Assembly: GCA_951394405.1 (NCBI GenBank)
Contig: OX596345.1
Coordinates: 1,116,001-1,180,000, forward strand
Source: Coprinellus micaceus
Taxonomy: Eukaryota; Basidiomycota; Agaricomycetes; Agaricales; Psathyrellaceae
DNA: 64,000 bases
Direction: 5' to 3'
The notes below the pieces were generated by a model. That model ran no database searches and was not told the origin of the DNA. It saw only the letters and a list, made by a program, of their open reading frames with translations. The position numbers and the translations under genes were made by a program. Of this stretch, positions 36,076-47,962 are shown piece after piece (positions within the stretch are counted from its first letter, which is position 1; each line of letters starts with the position of its first letter).

Positions 36076-38527
36076 TTTAAAAATAGTGAAGTGGTAGATA
36101 AGAGAGGTGTTTGAAAGGAGTTGGGAGATTGAAATCGAAGAGCAAAGCGTTCAACGCTTGAGGGCTTGGGAAAGGCTTGTTGGGTTGGAAGCAGTGGGGT
36201 TGCGAGACCAGCTCTGAGGAATCTGGACTTCGCTCCGCATCGCTTTTATACCTTAGATGAGGAGGTGATAATCATCCGTATAGAGTCATTAGCGTTGAAT
36301 GAGGAGGGCAGGATTTGGAAGGTCCGGTTCTGTGACTTGGCGTCAATTGCCACTCTGGAAGCTTGGGAAGCTCGAATGAATAGATGAACAATGCCAGTTG
36401 TCAGAGGAGGGGCTAGTTGCAGTGCGTGGCATAGCCATGCCCTCGACGCAGAAGACACTCTTAGGAAGGTCATGTCATAGATCACATTCATACCACCGTT
36501 CAATACCCTATCGAGTCAGTATTGTAGCTCAGCTGGTCTCATGCTTCCCGGGAGAGAACCAGAAATCCGGATTCACTTTGCACTAGACTAGCCATCGAAA
36601 CTGGCCGCTGGTTCGCAGTGGTTGTCCAAGCAATCCTACCAAATCGTGAATACAGCTTCGTCAAGGCAAAAGACGAGAGGGAGATGTCTACCTCTGCTGA
36701 TCCCCATGGTTGGTGGTGATAGGGTATCATGACAAGGATCGACAGACATAGAAGGCCGGAAAAACCCAACCCGACTGATCGCCCTGAGCGCAGCCTCCAA
36801 TGCATTGACGACGGGCACTGGAAGGCAGCCCGAATTTGTTCTCGAACGGCAACAGTTCGATGCATACCGTGTCCAAGGACACCGCCCGACGGCAATGTGG
36901 CCGTATTAGTCGAGTGTTCGCCAACTTGAAGACCCCGCTTTGCTTAGACTTCCTTCGCCCATATAATGGCGTGCGGACGAAGATAATGAGATGGGACATC
37001 GCGGCGAGTGGCGATAGTGCTGGATAGAAGCTTACGAATGAGGTCGTCAACGACGGCTGTACATCACGGGAGGCAGGCTCGGAGACGCCTCGTTTTCGCC
37101 ACGCTAGTGGTGCAAGGTCAAATGAACGCCGCACGAGACCGCAATTGTCGAAGTCAAAGTTGCTTCTGTACCGAAGCCCTCTTTTATGAATACGCTTCGA
37201 GGCAACCTTTCGGATATTAACGAGAGGCATCATCCTGACTTTATCAGGGTGGCGACTCCAATGCCGGGTATGGATTTGGGTGCAGGTTGTGTGGGTTGTA
37301 GAGGTGGACTTGCCCGACGCACCATCAAGTTCAGTTCTGGGGCTTGACGTTTTCGGTATTGCCGGGCAGTCCGGGGACGAAGGCTCTGAGGAAAGCTGCG
37401 GCTCACCTCCATGCCGGACGAGAGCGAGTAGGATGCAAGTATGACTCTCCAGATCATTTCTGCTCGTCGAAGATGTGTAGTAGAAGCCCGACATGATCAA
37501 GGGACCATACCTTACGGAGGACTTCGTTCCTCCTCCACCGTCGATCTCAACGGTATCTAGTAAGCCCAGTCGGGATACGCCCACATTTTGTAGGAGATTC
37601 ACGTACTTGCTAATTCCGTTTTACTTTGGGAAATCCACCGTCACGATGTTGGGGTCGCATTCACGGCTACCTCAATATCGTTGAGCCATTTGGGTCGTCC
37701 CTTCATATCTTTCGCCGATCCGTTCGTTATCGTGACACTCCTGCTAGTGGACGCATTACTGACTGGACACCCCTCGGTATGACGGCCAGCTCACCTGCTT
37801 ATTTGAGCTAGCGAAGTTATGTCCCTTAGCTCCGCCCCCGTCCTACGAAGGTATACTTTTGGGGGTAGATTCACCCGCGCCCTGGCATCGCAACTCGAAG
37901 GTAAACACGTCGCAATTCTCAGGTTGGAGAACCCACATTTGTCGAACTGCCTTCTGACGTGGTTCCAGCTTGGATTCAGCCTATCCTTGTGCAAAGGAAG
38001 TATGATTGATTCCTTCATCGGCGGTCTAGGAGTACAGTCCCGAGCAACCTCGGCACGATGGCATGGCGCTAATCAAAGCCCCTTCAAATTGAGCAGCGCG
38101 ACGGGGCAACTGCACAGCACAAATGTAGACCCTGGGATACCACCACGTTCAGTTTTATCCATGAGTTGTACGCATGAACCTCGTACCTCTCCTCGTGGTT
38201 AACGAGGGAGGAGCAGAGTGGTGTTGGGTGACGGTCATAGCGCGCGGTCTGAATCGTGGGAGAGTAAAACGAGCAGCTTGAATCAACACAAGGCGACTCT
38301 CGTTCTACCACCCCTTCGCCGTCGTCGACCACGCCCAGGACCGCAAATCCATTATCCACTGTTATCGGGCTCTAGACCAACTGGATATACACTTGGACCA
38401 GTACCACCGCATCGTCGCCACATTTTCCTCGCTCAAAGAAAAATCGTTGAGAGCCTGTCGAACCCATCCTTGTCCTGGAACTACACCGATAATCGCTTGA
38501 ACGCCCAATATATCTACCTCTGCCATA
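36076..38527. other. Divergent intergenic region between precursor gene and DHH1
   Basis: About 2.45 kb separate the two divergent genes. A 291-codon minus-strand frame (36727-37602) lies inside but its product looks like chance sequence. It holds the TATA box of the precursor gene. Confidence 0.5.
36244..36250 (-). promoter_or_regulatory. TATA box of the repeat precursor gene
   Basis: On the minus strand GGTATAAAAGCG contains TATAAAA about 170 bp before the ATG at 36075; a leader of roughly 140 nt would follow. Confidence 0.55.
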
Positions 38528-40212
38528 ATGGCTCAACCCGTATCCGCTGCATCGTCCTCGTACGTCCGCGTTTTATGAAATATCTTGCGTCAACGTGCTC
38601 ACACGCGCTATGTGTGTCGGTGATAGTGCCAACTCAGAAGATTGGAAAACCAATCTCAAGCTACCAAAGAAGGACGCTCGACCCCAAACCGAAGATGTCA
38701 CCGCTACCAAGGGTCTCGAATTCGAGGACATGTACCTCCGCCGCGAGCTCTTGATGGGTATCTTTGAAGCAGGCTTCGAAAAACCCTCGCCTATCCAAGA
38801 AGAAGCCATCCCTATCGCACTCACCAAGCGAGACGTCCTCGCCCGTGCCAAGAACGGCACTGGAAAGACCGCCGCCTTCGTTATCCCCTCCCTTCAACAA
38901 GTCGATATCACTAGACCCAAGATCCAAGCCCTCCTCCTCGTCCCCACCCGTGAGCTGGCACTGCAAACATCGCAAGTGTGCAAGATCCTCGGCAAGCATA
39001 TGGGAATTCAAGTCATGGTCACCACTGGCGGTACCACCCTCAAAGACGACATTCTGCGATTAAGCGAGAACGTGCATGTTCTGGTTGGTACACCTGGTCG
39101 TATATTAGATCTTGCAGGCAAGGGCGTGGCAGATCTCAGCGAGTGCCCAGTTTTCGTCATGGACGAAGCCGACAAACTCCTGTCACCTGAATTTGCGCCC
39201 GTCATGGAGCAGCTACTCTCATTCCTCCCCCAAGAGCGACAAGTCATGCTCTTCAGTGCCACCTTCCCCATCATCGTGAAGGACTTCAAAGTATGTGGCG
39301 CCGAATTGAATGCTCAACTATCGCTTATCTCGCCTTTGTCTCATAGGACAAACACATGAACTCCCCGTATGAGATCAACCTAATGGACGAACTCACCCTC
39401 CGAGGAGTCACCCAATACTACGCTTATGTGGAAGAACGCCAGAAGGTCCACTGCTTGAACACGCTATTCTCCAAGGTGCAGCTTACCTTTTAGGACCATT
39501 GACACCCAGCCTTATCTCCTTTTTCCAGCTCCAAATTAACCAATCCATTATCTTCTGTAACAGCACCAACCGAGTCGAGCTTTTGGCTAAGAAAATCACC
39601 GAGCTTGGTTACTCCTGTTTCTACTCCCACGCGAAGATGCTGCAGTCCCATCGTAACCGTGTTTTCCACGACTTCCGCAACGGCGTATGCCGCAATCTCG
39701 TCTGCTCCGACCTCCTCACCCGTGGTATCGATATTCAGGCAGTGAACGTCGTCATCAACTTTGACTTCCCCAAGAACAGCGAAACTTACCTTCATCGTAT
39801 TGGTCGATCAGGTCGTTTCGGTCACCTTGGCTTGGCAATCAACCTCGTCACCTACGAGGATCGATTCAACCTTTACAAGATCGAGCAAGAGCTCGGCACG
39901 GAAATTCAGCCCATCCCTCAGAGCATCGACAGGAGCCTTTATGTGGCACCTGACGCATCGGAGGACGAGAGGCAGAAGCCCTTCCAGAACCCCCTGTCGC
40001 AAACCCAACAAATCCAACAGCAGCGTGCCATCGCGCCTGCCCCCGCTCCTCCCGCCCCCGGTCTTGCCCCTCATCAGCAGCCCAGGAACGGACAACAGCA
40101 ACCCCCCTACCCCGCCCAGCAAGGCGTTCCCCAACAGCAGCAGTCGAGGCAGAATGGCCAGGCACCAAGAGGGCAGGTAGCTTACCGCGGCGGTGCTCCC
40201 GTTGCCCGATGA
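38528..40212 (+). CDS. DHH1: DEAD-box RNA helicase DHH1 (DDX6/Ste13 orthologue)
   Basis: Four exons (38528-38559, 38627-39290, 39347-39475, 39529-40212) join in frame to 502 residues. Helicase motifs in order: Q motif region ([13 protein letters not shown]), AKNGTGKT (about 85-92), PTRELA, TPGR, DEAD (about 190), [22 protein letters not shown] and [13 protein letters not shown] (about 365). The sequence between motifs, such as [20 protein letters not shown], matches the Dhh1/DDX6 subfamily, which represses translation and promotes mRNA decapping in P-bodies. The C-terminal tail (QTQQIQQQ.., Gln/Pro-rich) is the disordered extension typical of fungal Dhh1. The first exon is short ([10 protein letters not shown]), confirmed by an in-frame phase-2 junction. 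Confidence 0.95.
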
Positions 40213-41477
40213 AAGGCTGATGCCGCATCGGAGGGGTGAATGTAGAGAGGAAGAGAAGAAGTTTGGAAGTATCGTGTTGCGTTGTATCTGCGTTTCTACC
40301 CGCCATCCCATCACCAACCCTCCCATGTTTTCCTTCGTCAGTTGCGGCCTCCTCCACTCTATCTTTATGGAGCCGCAAGCCCATACCCAGCCACCCACTA
40401 CCGAATCATATTGTGGCCCTCCACCCTCTCCACCCTTGACCGTGATATCCATCCACTCGACTTCCCAACCGTCCCTTCACAAACCCCCCTTTGCACGACC
40501 CTATCTCGTCATTCATATTGAAGACTTTCTACGACCAATTCAATTGTCATCCATCGTTAGTGTATACTATTTCTTCATCATCGTCTGTTGTTGCAAAACT
40601 TTGGATCTGTGATGCTGTTATTTTCCTCGCCGCAGTACTTATCCATTCTCCTAGTCCCTACATCACCTCCTTCCCCAACCCCCACGACCCTCCTCATTCG
40701 CCGTCCCTTCGCTTCCGCTGGCTACTGTGCTCTTCTGTTGCCTCGATGCTTGGTACTATATCCCCGTTCTGTTATCAGTGTACATGCGTTTGAGCCTGTT
40801 TGCCATTTCGTCTTGCGACTCCCCCACTCTTTCACACTACCCCCACGCCTTCCCTCTCACTCATCATCCCTCCTTACCGGCCACCCTGCCCTGCCGTCTG
40901 TTGTCGTTCGTCCTTTCGTATCGTTCGAAGTCCCATAGCCGTATCATTGTCCACGCTTTCGTTTTCACCCTTACGACGATGGTTGTTTTTCGCTATGCGG
41001 TTTCAGCGTTTTGATTTTGGGCGTCGATCGTTACACCTACAGCAGACAACCCACATACCTCACTTTCTGTCGAACTGCTCTCCATCCCTTACCTTCCTGT
41101 CTCGCCCCTCATGTAGTTCGACTTTCCCCCACACATCTAAACCGCTGATTACCCCGACCGAACTCTTCCGATTGTCAGATGCTTTCCGGAGAAGCGAAGG
41201 ACACTTTGGTCATTGGTGAGCCCCAGCTATCCCAAGCTTCCAAGTCAGCGGCTGAAGACTGTCTCTGCGTCAGCGTGATACCTCTCTGTCGGGCCATGGA
41301 ACAGGAATGGCTTGTTTCGCCGCCTTTGACAAACTTCGACGGGCGCTAATTGATGCGCTCCTTCTGTGCAGCTCATCTAGGCCGGTGCGACATCGGCCAT
41401 GACCATGTCCAAGACACTTCGCAAATGCGGCCGCCCCTCTGCTCGTGTTGCTGGAGTGGCATCCTTGTTAAAGCGCG
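40213..41477. other. DHH1 3' flank and long pyrimidine-rich region
   Basis: From about 40420 to 41180 the plus strand is strongly CT-rich. Fungal promoters are often CT-rich on the coding strand before the transcription start, so this may serve a plus-strand gene to the right. A 55-codon frame starting ATG at 41180 looks mildly coding-like. Confidence 0.4.
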
Positions 41478-42204
41478 ATGCTTAATTACGAGACTAACCG
41501 AGATGTTGGGTTCCCTCACCTTGGTTCCCTTGGGTTACACCGCATCTCTTCCGAAGCTGCGTTTCGACCAGCTCAGACGCCGACTGGTGTAAAGGCGAAG
41601 CAGATGGGCGCCTACAGCATATTGATATGCCATCTTGAAACTGTCATTGGCGAAGATGGAAGCGGTGAGTGCGGGGCGCCTGCTTTCATGCTACATCATC
41701 TAGATTCTAACTCGGACTTGACGCGCTTCTTCTCCGAGGGTAGGAGGTGCTGCGGCCAATCTTCCCGCGTGCGTGCATGCAGATTAAGTTTGGTCGCCTG
41801 TCCGTTCTGGTTTTCGTCATGAGAAAGTGGGGTCTGTCGAGCTAGGAAGGTTGAAATGACTGACACTTTATAGAAAGCACTTCAGAGTGTATTGAAGTTT
41901 GTCGACGAGGCGGGCTTCCTTGGGCATTTGCTTCCAGTGCGCAACCAATCGCCACAGGCGGCGCCCTCGTGGTCCGCCAGATCGGTGCTTTCTTCGATGC
42001 CGTCACATATGCCTTGACCCGCTCGCAGTACAAGGACACCGCATTGCTCCCTACTTGTGTCCTTCAAGGCCTCAGGTAGATCAAGTTTCTCCTCGACACG
42101 TACGTTCACGTCTGCTAAATCATTTTCCCAAAATTTGAGTGTCACTTAGGCCCACTCGAGGGGTCATAAAGGGCTCGGTGCAGGCGCTCGTTAGAACATG
42201 TTAG
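41478..42204 (+). CDS. Possible small spliced gene, unrecognised
   Basis: Three segments (41478-41664, 41874-42075, 42150-42204) join in frame through GTGAGT..TATAG (209 nt) and GTAGAT..CTTAG (74 nt) introns to about 147 residues, ending at a TAG. The middle segment reads smoothly (ATGGALVVRQIGAFFDAVTY, then ALTRSQYKDTALLPTCVLQG), and the last adds RPTRGVIKGSVQALVRTC. No family is recognised, the true start is unclear, and an exon from ATG 41180 may belong. It could also be a chance arrangement or a decayed gene. Confidence 0.25.
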
Positions 42205-43097
42205 TGGGGCGGGAGGAAGCCTCTGGAAGCCTATCAGCAGCATCGTCGGATGCGGACGGAAGTTTTGCGTGTGCGGTGATAGATCGAAAAAGAGCAAGTG
42301 CGGAGAGATTACAACCGGCCAGGTGTAAGCCCTCTCCTCCTGACTCCCATCCCCACGACTCTGAATGCGCTGGACCCTGTAGATCCAAGTTTTAAGTGTC
42401 CACTCCACCTTCCTAATGGCAGCTTCAGGCGCTAATTTTGTTCCTGACATATCAAAGGCGCTGCCGAATATCGATGCGGGAGCATCATTCGGGGATAACC
42501 TTGCTCGGATGGGAGAATGTTGCCTTGTGGGTGCCTGGCCTTATTGGTCGGCGCGCATCAATCAACTGTCCTGTTGAGAATGAACCGTTCTTCCCCTGAC
42601 CGTGCGTTCGGCGCTGCTGGCTGGGTAAAAATCACACAGAACACTTGCTCGCTGTGACCCTCATCCACCACGTCGCTTCGCGAATCTTGGACGTACAATT
42701 GACGCCCTTCTCTCTACGTGGACCCCTCAAGGTGAGTAAGGCGCGCAGATCTTCGAACACCAGACACACCTAGATACGGTGTGCGGTTTGCATTCTCTTC
42801 TGTCCCCTTTACGCTCAAACGGAACGCCCGAGCTGATGTTATCCTGATTGACCCACCAGGACGTGATCTTGCGTTTACGGTTTTAAATCGACGAACCCAA
42901 GGCTTTGACTGCTCTCCGAGCACCTTGAGCCTGTTCGCCATCACAACCGTCCCCACACTCTTTTAGACAACCACATTCTTTTGACGGGTTCTGTCCTTCC
43001 CCTTGGTCCACCGCTATCTGCCAGTTCATCCCTGCAGCCATCTGCCAGCCATCGACCTACCACTCCAGGCGCTAGTCCATAACCGAAATCCCCACCG
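42205..43097. other. Upstream region of the DUF7729 gene
   Basis: No supported gene. The last 150 bp are C-rich, as expected of a leader or promoter. Confidence 0.45.
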
Positions 43098-44678
43098 ATG
43101 TTTACGCCACCCGCGTCCCCTCAACCGAAACCCGGGGCAAATTTCTCTGCGTCTCAGGACAGTCACCCTCCCAAACCCTCCTCCCCCGCCTCGAAACACC
43201 TCTCGCCCCCTCCCCACTCAATACCGACCCCATCCCCAACATTCTCGCCGTCAAAAGCGGAGCTCTATCAACGGTCGCGTGAGGAGGCCAAGAAGCGAAT
43301 AGGCCGACGCTTTCGCAATGCTGTCATCCTCATCCCCCTCATCTTTATTGCCATTACCCTGACAGCACGGGTGATCTCGCATGGCCCCCCTGCTTTCCTC
43401 TCTTCTCTCGCCTCCCCTCACTCATGGACTTCAACGTTTTCCCACTCAACCCCGTGCCATGAGCCCCATCACCATTCCCGGCCAGATTCGACTTCAATTC
43501 TGGAGAAACGAAGTCCCCAGCTTCCGGGGGTAGGCGAAACAACAACCGGGACATCGAGTGTAGCGACACCAACTGCCAGTTCGCGGACTCCGACCACCGT
43601 ACCGACAGTCCCTCAGTCATCACCAGTTCTACCGACACCCTTCCCTCAAGCATTGGCTGGAATTATCACCAAGAACTTTTCAAGCGTCTCGTGCATGAAC
43701 TTCATCACGGAAATGGCGAACGCGAGGGAGTTCAGGTCGTGTCGACCATTCTCGCTCCTTTTGGAGAGTTCTGATGATTTCATCGCGGTAAGTTCGATGA
43801 TAATATGTGTTGATATGCTTTGTTCTGGCCCATTTCTTTTGCTTCTGAGCCTGTTCTGAGCGCTTCCTGCTGAGCCTGACGTAAAGAAGTGGGCAATTCA
43901 CTTTCCATCTTCGCTGATCATATTTGGCTTCTCTTTTGTTGCTGCGTGCGGTTCTGTAAAACTTATACTGATGTCCGTTCCTTTATACGTCTAGGCTCAG
44001 AGCAACCTCACCTTGCTCAATGAGCTTGTGTGGGGCACATGCAATACGAACACGGCCGAAGATCAGTGCATTACCAACATGGCGACGTACGCCACGAATC
44101 TCCGAACGCAATGTGCCCAAGACCTTAAGGACAACAACGCGGTCGCTGTCAGCACGCTGAAAGGTAGGCTCATCTTTGGATTTATAGCAACTTCCTTTAA
44201 GCGCGCTATGCTTCTTCCCGATCGACTTCGCCGAATATTCCACTAACTTCGAAACCCCACAGGATTGGAATCCTTCGCCCTGATGCGTGAAGCGGGTTGC
44301 CTCACTGACCCCACGACCAATAGTTACTGCTTCGTAAACGCTGCAGCAGACACAAACCCCACGAACCTATACTACTACAACCTCCCTATCGGAGTCAAGC
44401 TCCCTTCGTCGGCAAACCCACAGTGCACCGCATGCTTGAAGAGCCTTATGAGTCTGTACGCTGGGGCAATGAAGGATGAGAATGTTGCGAAATCCCTCAG
44501 CGGGCTTCAGGCTACGTACGAGAAGGCAGCGGAAGCGACGCTTGGCAAGTGTGGTGCCGGGTACGCAACGGCGAATCTGGTGAATGCCGCAATGTCGGTC
44601 GGGAAGGGGGCATTGGAGGCAGCGGGTCTATTGGCGATCAGTGCGGTGATGGGGTGGGTGTCGACGACTGCGATTTGA
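43098..44678 (+). CDS. DUF7729-type membrane-anchored extracellular protein
   Basis: Three exons (43098-43787, 43995-44163, 44263-44678) join in frame to 424 residues. The N-terminus is a Pro/Ser-rich cytoplasmic tail ending in a basic stretch (KKRIGRRFRN), followed by a signal-anchor helix (about 75-93, AVILIPLIFIAITLTARVI), which predicts a type II topology. After a Ser/Thr-rich stalk comes a Cys-containing domain: NFSSVSCMNFITEM, LVWGTCNTNTAEDQC, REAGCLTDPTTNSYCFVNAA, the motif TNLYYYNLPIGVKLPSS and CTACLKSLMSLYAGAM. This domain pattern is the fungal DUF7729 family of unknown function. A hydrophobic C-terminal end (ALEAAGLLAISAVMGWVSTTAI) looks like a GPI signal, an odd combination with a signal anchor. 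Confidence 0.8.
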
Positions 44679-45541
44679 GTTCGGTTTGCTCCCTAGACCT
44701 ATCTTATGACCGTGACGAGACTCCTTATGCCTTCCACTTTCTACTCGCCTGGCTTCAGTTCCATCGCTGCCTTCAACCAACCGCGTCATTTTGTTCGTTG
44801 CTATCCTTATTCACCCTATCATGGTACACTTCTAACATTGCATAGCTACCATTCGTTTACTGGTGTTTGTTCTTCTGGGTTTTCGGCGTCTCTTTTTTTC
44901 CTGCAGGCGATGCTTTCACAATTTCTTCGGTGCGCTTGGGAAGTTTTGGGTTCTTTGCTCGGGATATCGTATCCCTTTGTATTCATCCTTTCGACTTGCA
45001 TGTGACTCGTTGGCTCGAACTCGCGATGGCGTCTCAGAGGGCGCAGTGGCCCTGAACACTGGTTGCGCCGTATCAATACTAGTGTATACCTAAGACTAAT
45101 TCTGTGTCGACCTACACATCACTAGGCTGTACATGCACTTCGGTCTCTTGTATCCTCGTTCGCCTATTTATCCCGTTCGGCCCTCTATCCCCTACAATCC
45201 ACATCCTATTCAACCACTTCTCCACTATCGAAGAGTTTTTATTTGCAGATTGGTGGGCGCTTCATTTACTCGTTAAAGGAGCACTGACCGCATAGGATTG
45301 CTGGAACTATAAATACTGAACGTGGGTGATTTCATATCTTTACCAAGGGTTCTCGAACTGACCCTTGTTTCGCTCAGAACCCTCCAGTTTATGGTTTGCG
45401 GAAACGTGGCTGGTCTCCCGCATCCCACCCATCCCGACATGAAGCTGCATGCGAATGCTATTACAATGAATATCTATCGCCGCAAAGTCTCTGGGCGTTG
45501 CCAATCCAACCCCCAAGTGACGCTCACCCGCGCTCAGGAAG
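44679..45541. other. Intergenic region
   Basis: The 3' flank of the DUF7729 gene and upstream region of the small membrane-protein gene. T/C-rich stretches, no supported gene. An unrecognised upstream exon of the next gene may lie at 45400-45540. Confidence 0.4.
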
Positions 45542-46203
45542 GTGGGAGACCACATCCCCATGCCTCGCTTCCCTTCCACACAATTTGTCTCTGGCTACCT
45601 TACACACGAAGCGCGGGAGGCCGGAGATGCCACAGGCGTCCCCAGGCACTCGGCCCAGGGCGGCCTAGCGAAGGTCAGCCACATTGAGGCCATACTAGGA
45701 GGAATACTGGGCTTTGCCGTTCTCCTCCTAATTGCTTGGAGGTTTTTCAAGCCTTCGGGAGGGCGAAGTCTCCAGCGTAGGGCGAGCACCCCCAATGGCG
45801 GTAAGCATGCCATCCATCTTGCTCGACTAAGGCGATTGCAAGCTCATAGTCCGACTCCGAAATGTTAGAACAATCTGCGTACCCCTTGGAAACCTTAGCA
45901 CCCCCAATGGCCGTCGTCATTCGACACTCATGTCATGACGCAGAGCCACCGCCTCCCTGGAGTCCGCCAAAGGACCCAGAAGGAGAGCTCCCTCCTCCAC
46001 AATGGCATCTGGGCGCCTCTTACCCCCCTGTCCCTGGCATAGGAGCCCTGCCTGGCTGTGTGCAATGGACAGGACAAACGACTTCTCGGCCACGCCCCGA
46101 GCCGGTGTCACCTCAACCCGTCTCTGGAAACCCTCCCGTCCCCCAAACGGATCGCAGAGTCCCTCCCGAGACGCCCCCGCCCTACGACGCCCCTAGTCCG
46201 TGA
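45542..46203 (+). CDS. Small single-pass membrane protein with proline-rich tail
   Basis: Two exons (45542-45800 and 45869-46203, 68-nt intron, phase 1) give 197 residues. A single membrane helix (IEAILGGILGFAVLLLIAWRF) is followed by a basic segment (GGRSLQRRAST) and a long Pro-rich cytoplasmic tail ending DRRVPPETPPPYDAPSP, where PPPY is a potential WW-domain ligand of Rsp5/Nedd4-type ubiquitin ligases. There is no signal peptide at the chosen ATG, so upstream exons encoding an ectodomain may be missing. The splice junction was chosen because it restores the long downstream frame with GTAAGC..TTAG borders. Confidence 0.55.
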
Positions 46204-47144
46204 TATTGATTATCTGGCAGGCCTCCCGTGGCCATTTCCCCGTTTTCTACATTTCGCCTTGGGTCTTCGTGGTTTACCACCGGCATTTGCCGTAAATTGT
46301 TGTTAACGTGACGGGCGCTTATTTCCATCTATTCCTCTTCCACTTCACAATCACTCAGTGTCAATGTTCCACGTGCTGGATTATCTTCCAGATCCCACTA
46401 CTCCAAATTCATAATGATGTGCTCATTCATTTTGTCAGACGGAGCTCGACGCGAGCACACGTTATACGAATCTCGTTTCTCTCTTCGCGCGTCCGACATG
46501 ACAGGCATTGTGATACAACCCGAGAGAGAGCACCCTTGGTCATTATGAACCTTTCCCTGGCAAGGCTACCCGCGTCGCGTCGGTGCAGATTTCAAGAGAA
46601 CGTTAAAGTGGTATCCTGCTTACTCCCTAAGCCTTTGAAGGGGTTCGACTACGACGGAGTGCACCTGCTGTCGATGCTGACACGCTAATCGCCTCAATAC
46701 TCGGATCTCGAAGCTATTCATCTATCGTCAGTTCATTACCCGCAATTCATAGTGTCAAGGGACTACCCGTCGCGTGCTGCTAATTAACCCCTAATTCAGT
46801 TATCACACGCCAAGCCACCCCCTACCCCCCCAATATAGCCCCCATACCATCCAATGTGACCCTAAGCTTGCGCACGAGACCGGACTGGAACTAGAAGTAA
46901 ATTACGGCGAAGTGATATGCCCACCTTCTTCCAGACAATCTGGGTCAGTCTGTGGGTCAGCTGAGGGTCTGAGAATGAATCCAGGTCCCATGCTTCCCAT
47001 TCAGTTCCTCATTTATACCGGAAGTTCCTGATTTCTCCTGTCTCACGCCCATCCTCTGCCAAAACCCCTGTCTAGTGGGTTGCTAGGCTCTTCCGACCAA
47101 CCAGCGTATACCTCTCAGTACTCCCTCTACCAACGAAGCTCAAG
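46204..47144. other. Intergenic region
   Basis: No coding or RNA feature recognised. Confidence 0.45.
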
Positions 47145-47641
47145 ATGGCTGCCGTCGACAGCACCCCTGCTACCGTCGAGGTCAATGACGCCATCTTCTG
47201 CACGCATCTCAAGGAGCAGGTGAGGTTAAGCGATATGAGCCTCCTTCGACCATCCACTACTCATCGCTGACCTCTCGCCTTAGTGCACCGACTGCGATTT
47301 TGATGGGAGGGAGGAGAACGATAGCTTCTACGGGGTACGTCGTCCCTGCCTTGCCTGCCATTCCACACACAGACTTCTTACGGACCTTGCCCTCGACGCC
47401 TTATCACCACCAGTACGACTCCGTAGACCGTGCTCCAATCGAGTGCCCCGCGTCTACGACCAACAAGGACGGCGTCTACCAGTGCAAGAAGCATGGCTCC
47501 GCAGGTTGGTACCGGCCGAAGTCACCGCGAGATGCACCAAGCTAACCTGAGAGGCATGTAGGGTGCAACCAGTGCTACGGGTGGAAGAAGCAGATATCCA
47601 GGGCGATAGTTGCGGCGAAGAAGAACAAGGGGAGGAACTGA
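47145..47641 (+). CDS. Small Cys/His-rich conserved protein (putative metal binding)
   Basis: Four exons (47145-47219, 47284-47334, 47414-47504, 47562-47641) join in frame to 98 residues. The spacing of cysteines and histidines (FCTHLKEQCTDCDFDG, ECPAS, YQCKKHGSAGCNQCYGWKKQ) suggests one or two zinc sites of the CxxC/CxxH kind. The C-terminal helix is strongly basic (RAIVAAKKNKGRN). It resembles short, widely conserved hypothetical proteins of Agaricomycetes. The function is unknown; nucleic-acid binding would be a guess. Confidence 0.7.
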
Positions 47642-47962
47642 ACATTGCCCTTTCACCCCGGGCCACCATCCTTTGGGTGTATTGTAATAAGTTGTATTCT
47701 TGAATGTATTTTTACCGTGTTTTGCATAAAGCTACAGCCTCTGGACATAAGGGCCGTACCAGCCAGGACTCCCTTTGCCGCGAGACAACATCGAACTTCA
47801 GAAACCAGATCCCGCTCAGCTCAGGCAGGTTGATGGCGTTGCTGCGGTGGGCGCTTGTTGACTGCTCCCGAGTCGCTCTGATGTCATCACCCCCATTGGA
47901 CGCGAAGGACTGCGAGACAGTGCGCCTCGTCTACTCTTTCTCTCTTCCCACCACCAACTTAG
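47642..47962. other. Short intergenic region
   Basis: Nothing recognised between the small Cys/His-rich gene and the DUF1769 gene; pyrimidine-rich just before the latter's ATG. Confidence 0.5.

Noticed and set aside
36518..36590. tRNA-like A box (TAGCTCAGCTGGT)
   Set aside because: No T arm or B box (GTTCGA) at the right distance and no acceptor pairing; not a tRNA gene.
36727..37602. Minus-strand open frame of 291 codons between the precursor gene and DHH1
   Set aside because: The product has chance-like composition (many Arg, Ser, Cys, His), no domain, no splice-consistent extension and no leader features; most likely a random long frame.
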